Origin: Daedaleopsis sinensis
Taxonomy: Eukaryota > Basidiomycota > Agaricomycetes > Polyporales > Polyporaceae
Reading direction: 5' to 3'
NCBI GenBank assembly: GCA_033807695.1
Contig: CM066307.1
Coordinates: 3,224,001 to 3,288,000 of the forward strand
DNA: 64,000 nt
Shown: one piece after another, positions 57,193 through 64,000 of the stretch
Numbering within the stretch: the first letter of the stretch is position 1
How the letters are laid out: each line of letters opens with the position of its first letter
Made by a program: the position numbers and the translations under genes
Notes under the pieces: generated by a model
What the model saw: the letters and a program-made list of their open reading frames with translations, nothing else
Databases searched by the model: none
What the model was told of the DNA's origin: nothing

Positions 57193-59081
57193 ATGCGCTC
57201 TACGGACGTTGTAACGCTAGATGCGAACGAGCATACCATCAACTCAGTCACGGTGTTCCAGTCCTCCACAGCAGAGCTGACGCGCAGCTTTCCGCTCAGC
57301 CTCCAGGTCAGCCCTCATCTTATCGGACGAGAACGATATAACTGACTGGCGACGTTCTGCACAGAATGGAAGAAACAACGTTGTGATCACTGGGCTCTCG
57401 GACAAGATCGACAGGGAATCCCCAAGGATCCATGGGCTGGGAAGTGCCGCACGCGTCTTCGACGTATGCTGCCACACCAGGAGCACGAATTCCAAGACCA
57501 AGCACAAGGATGAGATCGATGAGCTCATCAAGAAGAAGAAAGAACTCGGCGTAGAGCGATCACTGCTCCAGCAGGAGTCCAGGGTGCTCGACTCGGACAA
57601 CACCGGCGCGCTCCTGACCAAGACGCCTGTAACAGAGTTAGAGAGCTTGTTGGACTGCGTCGCCCAACGTAAGCGCGCGGCCTCGACTGCCATAATCGAG
57701 CTAGAGGACAAGATCTCCAAGCTCGAGAAGGAGATCGACCTCCTGGGGAGGAAACATCAAGGCGAGACGAACGCCGTTGTCGCCGCCACCATATTCGCAG
57801 AACGCGACTGTGAAGTCAGCATTCAACTGACATATCGTGAGCACACTGCCTGACTAGATTCAACTTGATGATTCGGGGGGCTAATCTGTCTGTAGTGGTC
57901 TCTGGTGCGAGTTGGCGGCCATACTACGATCTCCGCGCGTCTACTAAGGACGGGAAACCATCCTCCGACATTTCGCTGCATTACTGCGCGAACATCAGCC
58001 AGAACACCGGCGAGGACTGGAACGACGCCGTTCTGATACTGAGCACCGCAACCTCGCAGACCCTCCAGAGTCTGTCAGTACCGACTTTGGAGTCGCTGAA
58101 GATATCGGCAACGTCTCCACCTCCTGCTTGGGAAAGGCCCCGATCTCGGAGTCCTATTCCGATTCGAAGAAGCGGTTACCATCCTGAACCCCGCGGACAC
58201 TCCGTCATGATGGAGTGCAGCCCGTATTCCGGGTCACCGCCCCGTCGAGAGCCCACGCCGCCTCCGCTAGCTGCGGCAGTTGATACTCGCAACCCATTAT
58301 CGTTGGCGTTCCGCATTGTCGACACCGTGTTTCTGCCTAGCGACGGATTGGCACACAAGGTGTCGATCGCGTTACTCGACTTCTCTGCCGAGCTCAAGTA
58401 CGTCTGCGTCCCGCGTCACAAGGAGGCGGTGTTCATTGAGGCAAACGTCCTGAACACGAGCGACTACGAGCTCCTCGCGGGCCCGGTCAGTGTGTTCATG
58501 GATAACGGCTTTGTCACGAAGACGTCTCTCGATGTATGTCCCCCTTCTACACAATACGTATCCGTCACACATTAAGCTAACCCTGATGGTGCATGCAGTT
58601 GATCAGCGTGAACGAGAGCTTCACCTGCACGCTCGGCGTCGACACCGCCTTCAAGGTTGCGTATCGCCAGGACTCGCGCACGGAGCAGGAGCCGGCGCGC
58701 AACTTCGCGGAACCGACGAAGACAACGACGCGGACTGTCACCACCACGGTGACGAACAACCACCAGTTGGACGTATCCCCGTTGGTCGTCCGCGACGTGC
58801 TTCCCCTTGGGGACGATGATGCGAAAGTGAAAGTGACGCTTTGCAAGCCGGAGGGACTTGCACGGGCGAAAGATGAGGAAGATATCTTGCTCGATTCGAA
58901 CGCAGACGTGCAGAACCTGAAGGTTCGGTGGACGAAGGTGGTCAATGGTAAAGGCGGCGAGAAGGATGGGGTGTTCGAGTGGATCTGCGGCGTGGGTGCA
59001 GGTAAGAAGGTTGAACTTGTGGCGCAGTGGGACATCAAGGCAGCGGCGAACGTGACCTGGGCGGAGAATGTGAAGAAATGA
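57193..59081 (+). CDS. DUF4140/DUF4139 (mucoidy inhibitor A-like) protein; spliced
   Basis: Cytosolic family of unknown biochemical role found in fungi, animals and bacteria. From ATG 57193: MRSTDVVTLDANEHTINSVT, VFQSSTAELTRSFPLSLQ joined to NGRNNVVITGLSDKIDRESP (DUF4140 part). A coiled coil follows (KHKDEIDELIKKKKELGVER, IIELEDKISKLEKEIDLL). The DUF4139 part reads VSGASWRPYYDLRAS, ISLHYCANISQNTGEDWNDA, VLILSTATSQTLQS, LAFRIVDTVFLPSDGLAHKV, LKYVCVPRHKEAVFIEANVL and YELLAGPVSVFMDNGFVTKT. After a splice it continues LISVNESFTCTLGVDTAFKV, TVTNNHQLDVSPLVVRDVLP and FEWICGVGAGKKVELVAQWD, ending NVKK (TGA 59079-59081). The family hallmarks of GEDW, FMDNGFV and the final F-W-x-C/GAG-K/W-D block are all seen. 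A 3' copy is scrambled upstream at 56367-56730. Confidence 0.9.
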
Positions 59082-59365
59082 TTTCTGTAGAATGTCCTGA
59101 CTAGTATACACTATGCTGACGGTGAGAACGCACGATTACAATGTAGCAATAGGTTGTATCAGAGAGTCAACACGAGTACTACAGCCGCGTTCGACCCCTC
59201 TGGTTAGCGCGACCTTGGGTTGTCAGTAAGCCGGTTTGCTTGTGTGTCTGCCTTGAGATCGGAGACCTGAACGCAGTCGTTTTTGGTGCCAATTCGCTCC
59301 CGTCTTGAAGTTCAAGTTTCCCACTCGAAGAATCGAGGACCTGTGATACGGCCGACCAGGTGTCG

Positions 59366-60482
59366 TCAAAGCTCGTTCGGGAGCTCGCAATGGAGGGCGC
59401 CATAGAAGAAAGGGGATGAGGAGGCTGCACCAGTAGCGCTGCTTCCGGTATTCGTGGAGGATTGGATAGTCCGCGAGCTCGTCTTGCGAAGCTTCCAGCG
59501 AGAGGCTGGAGCAAACTTCTTCTTCCGGAACCCATCAACGACACGCGCGGGAGCGACGTCAACTGTCGGTAGATCGTCGTCGGGTGGTTGGGAGAATAGT
59601 AGATACTCGACTTCCATCTCCTCGGCATCGCTCGCGATCGTGTCATCATCGACTCGGTCGCTATAGTCTTCCTGTGAATCGTATTCCTCCGAATCGTATT
59701 CTTGAGTCTTGTGTTTCGATTCTGCGACTTCAGGTGGTACCTCCCAGCCCGTGGCAAGAGTCCTGAGCTCTGAAATCTCGTGTGGCTTGGACTTATCACC
59801 CTCTGGCCAGCCGGCACATCGGAGAGCCTCTTCGAAGGGAGCCAGAAATGTGTCGTAGTCAGGGGAGGAGGTGTTGAGTAAGAGGTCATCGGAGAGGAGA
59901 CCAGCTAGCTCTTTGATGAGTTTGGTGAGAGGTGCGTTATCGGGGATAGAAAAGTTGTGGACGCCCGTCGCCAACCAGATCATCTTGTGGCCCAAGGCAT
60001 AGCCTCTGCTCTTGTTGGAGAATATATCCGTACAAAGCGCGTTTCTCTCGGTATGTTCAAGTTCGACATGACGAACAACGACCCACACCAAGACCCAGAA
60101 GAACGCTTCGAGGTCGTGGCAGACGTGGCGTAATGAAGTGCCGTGTAGTATGAGATTTGCCGCCATGAAATAAAACGTGCCCTACGGTGTGGGTACTTTA
60201 TGAGAGATAGAATGACAATGGGTCATGTGTTGAACGTACCGTCCTTTCCTTGAAAGCTCTAGCATCTGCATTCGCCAGTTTTTCAGCCAACGCCGGGGCT
60301 CCCAGTGAATCGCAGTCGGCGCTCGAGACGTCGCGGCTCATACTTGGAGGAATAGTCGAAGTCGTGCAAGAAGTCGCCGAATGCATGTAGACGCAGTCTG
60401 AGTGTGGGCGAAATTCAAGTCTTAGTTCGTTGACAACTTCAAACCTGTTGAAACCGTATGACGTTGCGTCGTTGATGTTCAA
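59366..60482 (-). pseudogene. FunK1 kinase C-lobe relic
   Basis: An exon-like part at 60240-60482 ends ALAEKLANADARAFKERT with a GTACGT donor; after an acceptor TAG near 60190 it joins GTFYFMAANLILHGTSLRHV, CHDLEAFFWVLVWVVVRHVE, which is the FunK1 segment after the activation loop. A further about 200 residues (MIWLATGVHNFSIPDNAPL, acidic runs and a Ser/Pro tail) follow to 59366. I see no glycine loop, HRD-type catalytic loop or DFG/DWE equivalent, although the full FunK1 gene at 8117-10701 has both latter motifs. So it is a truncated or decayed copy. An alternative is a gene whose N-terminal exons I failed to recognise. Not similar enough to the other FunK1 gene for a recent duplication. Confidence 0.6.
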
Positions 60483-60877
60483 CTAGAATAAGCGCGCTAA
60501 TTATGTAACGGCGTTCCACATTTCGGGCGCCTACCCCACTGCTCCCTTAACCACCACCACCTTGAAGTGCTAGGAGCGTCCTATCGGTGAAAGCAGTAGC
60601 GTCTGCATCATTTAAAGCACCAACCTGGTACTGACAAAATGGCTACGTCGTAAGCACATTCTTCGAGTACTCACTAGTTACTAGTTAGAACGTGAAGAAG
60701 TAAATTCTGAGAGCCTAGCATCATGGGAATGTCCTGACTATACACTGTATGCTGACGGCGAGAACGCAACAAATCCTCAGGTTGAGGCCAAAGCAAAAAA
60801 TCAAGCTCGAAAACCGATCTAGCCCAATATACAGACACGGAGACACCGCGGCTATTTGAAATGTTGTTGACGCGCGA
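60483..60877. other. Intergenic with a duplicated patch from the DUF4139 locus
   Basis: At 60727-60815 AATGTCCTGACTATACACTG with CTGACGGCGAGAACGCA matches the 3' flank of the DUF4139 gene (59092-59137), directly followed by AGGCCAAAGCAAAAAATCAAG, which matches 56347-56366 just before the relic. No gene here. Confidence 0.6.
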
Positions 60878-63800
60878 TCAGAAGTTGAGAAGGCTCAGAG
60901 TAGAGAGGCCCTCTACGACGACCGCGCGAAGCTGCCTGCTGCAGTGGCGGTACTTGGAGAGGGACAGCTCGAAGTGCAGCGCTCTGAGCAGGCGTGCGTA
61001 CGCCTGCGGCTTCCGGGACAGGACGGTGTGGAACGCGTGCAAGCCGAGCCTGTGTGCGCAGAGAAGCGTCAGTACGACGAAGTCAATCCAGAGTTCGACG
61101 GATGCAGATACAGATAAAAGAACGAGGCGAACGGGGCGTACCAGGTGACGTGTACGCGCTGGCCGCGGACGAGCAGCCGTGCATCGTTGGCCTGCGCGAG
61201 CTTGTGGCCCGCCTTCGTTTGCGCGGACGAGTGCGCGAAGCGGATCGTCTGCCGGACCGTCCCTGTCCCAGCCCCCGTCAGTATCGCGTGTAGCTTAAAA
61301 TATGCACAGACCAGAAGGGAAGGTAAGGGAAGGGAAGAGGGGAGGGGAGATAAGAGGAGAGGGAAGGGGAGGGGAGGGGAGGACGCACGGAGGACGAAGT
61401 CGTGGCTGGCGATCACGTCGAGGCGCCACTCGCGCAGGTAGTGGTGCATCTTCATCGCGAGCACGATAAAGTTCTGGTAGACGTTGAGGCGGACGGCGTG
61501 CAGGGAGTTGAGGCCTACGTCGTTGTAGATGATGTGGCTTTTCGACTTGGCGAGCCTGTGCAGCGCAGCGGTCAGCGCGGACGGACCCGGTGGAGAGAGG
61601 GGGGAAAGGCAAAGGCAGGGACGCACTGCATCATCTTGTATGTGAAAGCTGCCCCTGGGTGTCGTCCAAAGTCGACGGTGAGCGAGTCGTGTAGGTCTGT
61701 TGATAGATTCAGTGCTTGCCCAGTGCAGTCCCGGGCTGTAGTGCGAGTGAGTACCTACAGGTCTCGTTGTACCGGGAATAGTCAACCGTCACAGACAGAT
61801 CCTGCATGTTGATTGAATATCCGCACCACGGGAAAACTGTACACGAGAGTTAGTCGAGGAGAGTGTAGCAATGTATGGCAAGTGTATACGCCTTTTGAAC
61901 GGGGGTCCACGATGTTCGGCAGCGCAGGATGGTCGAAATTCAAGAGGCTTTTCTCTTTCGACACGAAGCAGCCGTATTCCGGGTGACCTATAGTACTGTA
62001 TCAGCTCTGAACAGCGAGCGTAACGGTCGGCGGTATAGTTACCTTTGGATACCATGTCGTAGAACCTGACGGCCTTCCGCTCGCTAGTAGTGATGAACAA
62101 CCAGTCGTCGATCAATCGCATGAGGACCTATCTCGGTGTTCCCAGTCAGCCAGACCAAGAAGACGTCCACAATGAAAGAGCCAATACACAGTCCGGGTCT
62201 TCAGTGAACTTGTACTCCCTCCGCTCGAGGTCTCCATAGAAGAACGAGCACAGGATCGCCGAGAGCACCGAGCCCTGGGGGATCCCGACGGTTTGGCGGT
62301 AGTATTCGTTCCCGATCCGCACGAGATTCTCCATGATGTGCTCTTCGAGGAGGGCAATAACCTCGCGTGTTCGCGCGTAGGGGTACACGACCTGTGCGTA
62401 TGCGTTGGCTGTATGCTTCTATGGAATCGAAGGTACTGACCTGGTCCGCGAACACGGTGTTGCGCAGGACGCCCGCGAGCTCGGCAGCGTGCGTGAGGAA
62501 GTGCGGATGATCGTCTGGCCGACCGCTCGTCAGTGCAGTTTACGGAGTATCGTCAAGGTCTTACCTTCTGGCAGAGCCTTCTTGACAAATTTGCGCTGGA
62601 TCTTGTCGCCAGCCCTATTCACGGTCCCGTATCGTTGGATCATATACGCGTCCTGAGGAGGGGATTTAGTTGGCCAACGATGCATGGGGGGAGGACATCT
62701 GTAGGCTAGGCTAGGCTAGGTTAGGGGAAGTACAAACCTCGGAGAGCAGATCGCGCAGGATCCCCAGTAGCTTCGACTGCTCTATGGTGTCGAAACAAGC
62801 CTGCACATCCACTTTCACGAAGTATAGTTTGGGCCTAATCCGTCGTGAGCATGTGTCCACCCCTTGGGTGGTCCTCTACTTACAATCTAGCGGAAGAGTC
62901 GCCATTTGTCAAGCGTGTCTTGAACGCCTTCAGCTTCGTGTAGATCTCGTTGGGTCCGAACACCGATGCGCCGAGACGGTCGACTTGCCGCTCCTGTATC
63001 GTACAGGGTACAGAGTATGAGTGCTCTCCCTCCAAAGAGTCACACCAGAATATATGGCACGATGTACCTTCTCATATGTGAGAATCCGGAACGCGGCCTG
63101 GAGGATCTGGTTGATCGACTGTGCGGGCTGGGAGGAATTCTTGAGTGTAGTGAGATGAGCGATGGTTATAGCCTGAGGCAGAATCGTATGACACCTGCCT
63201 TATCGAGCCGTCTCCGCAAGTTGACGATCGGACGCACACCTGTCTCCTTTGGCAAGAGCCGTACGAACGAGAAACCGAGCCGCCGCTGTCTCAAGATTTC
63301 TTGGGCTTCGCGCTGTCGCACATACAAGGGATATAGGGCGCACGACTCGGTTCGATAAGACATGACGCACCTGGTTGATTCTACGGAAGGTGTCTGTGCT
63401 GAGCTTTTCCACGAGCGGCGCACAGAGGGTCTTCCAGTCGTCGTGGCGGAAGTACAGGACCCGGTTCCGGAACGCAGACGACTCCGTGACGTAGAACGTA
63501 GTCTATGTCTCCATGTAGATCGGACACACCGAAGACGCACGAGACACATACCTTCAGAAGGGGGATGAGGAACGAGTCGAAGTACCAGTACAGGAACTCC
63601 TCCAGAAGTTCTCGCCGCTTCAGAGAATCGGTCACAGACACTCGCGCTTGCGACTGAGCGCCTGCGCTGTGGGGCATTAACCATTCACACTCGGAGGTTC
63701 GAAAGCCTTGGAGCACGTGGTGTATTGTCAGCGTTTCATACCGGCGTGCGGCGATCGTGTGTTTCACGTCTGAGAACAGTGCTGAGGGTGAGAGACCTGA

Positions 63801-64000
63801 TGAGAGGTTAAGTGGTGAAGGACAGACGTTGCATCACAAGCTCGAGATTCTTCTCGTTTCCCCAGAATGCCTTGTGGATCACTGTCTTGGTCACCAGCAC
63901 AGCAAAGCGGAAGACCTATGCGCGAGGTTATACTACGGTGCTCTTCTAGATGTGACTGTACAGAGAGACGCACCTCTCCAGTCCCGCAAGCGAATTCCGC
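60878..64000 (-). CDS. TERT: Telomerase reverse transcriptase, 3' part (5' end beyond the window); spliced
   Basis: Catalytic subunit of telomerase. Reading from the right edge: CP-like motif TKTVIHKAFWGNEKNLELVM (about 63850-63900), then ECEWLMPHSAG, KRRELLEEFLYWYFDSFLIP and the T motif FYVTESSAFRNRVLYFRHDD (about 63430-63620). Motifs 1/2 are LGFSFVRLLPKETGVRPIVN (about 63210-63280); motif A YFVKVDVQACFDTIEQSKLL (about 62760-62830); B' QTVGIPQGSVLSAILCSFF (about 62260-62310); C LMRLIDDWLFIT with the catalytic Asp pair (about 62090-62125); D-like GCFVSKEKSLLNF (about 61930-61975); E FPWCGYSI (about 61815-61840). The C-terminal extension ends with LGLHAFHTVLSRKPQAYARL and STLSLLNF (TGA 60878-60880). 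Active-site residues are intact. More than ten short introns. The TEN domain and start lie outside the window. Confidence 0.95.

Overview
This is a nuclear genomic segment from a basidiomycete fungus, most likely an Agaricomycete. The reasons are intron-dense genes with short introns (mostly about 50-60 nt), two FunK1-type fungal protein kinase loci, a DUF6533 membrane protein, and family matches recognised throughout. I cannot name the species. All calls come from reading translations, splice-site logic and known family motifs; no search was run.

Layout, left to right. A citrate synthase ending in -SKL (minus) and a medium-chain reductase ending in -AKL (plus) diverge from one 0.5 kb promoter. 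From 4953 to about 8100 there is no secure gene, but there are two kinds of diverged repeat: a duplicated exon-like block and a 165-bp tandem array. A FunK1 kinase (8117-10701) and an unrecognised minus-strand fragment follow. Next to that fragment lies a 5'-truncated, nearly identical copy of the reductase gene (11551-12227). Then come a large Caf120/Skg3-type PH-domain protein (minus), a Ca3427-like periplasmic-binding-fold protein (plus), a conserved unknown protein (minus) with a 1.06-kb intron, a 3.2-kb gene-poor stretch, a secreted sedolisin/tripeptidyl peptidase (minus), a tail-anchored coiled-coil protein (plus), and a CaMKK/Sak1/Ssp1-type kinase (minus).

The right half holds a small Cys-rich protein, an AT-rich gene-free island, ribosomal protein uL4 (minus), a DUF6533 protein (plus), an Aro8/AADAT-type aminotransferase (plus), a Gap1-like RasGAP (minus) with a MITE-like insertion in one intron, a rearranged relic of a DUF4139 gene followed by the intact gene (plus), a FunK1 C-lobe relic (minus), and the 3' part of a telomerase reverse transcriptase gene (TERT, minus) running off the right edge.

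Most genes are housekeeping or signalling genes with no operon-like logic. The strongest unusual points are the divergent peroxisomal pair, the MITE-like element with an exact 8-bp target duplication inside a RasGAP intron, the segmental duplication producing the reductase pseudogene, and a roughly 100-bp micro-inversion inside the DUF4139 relic. I did not find a convincing new multi-gene system.
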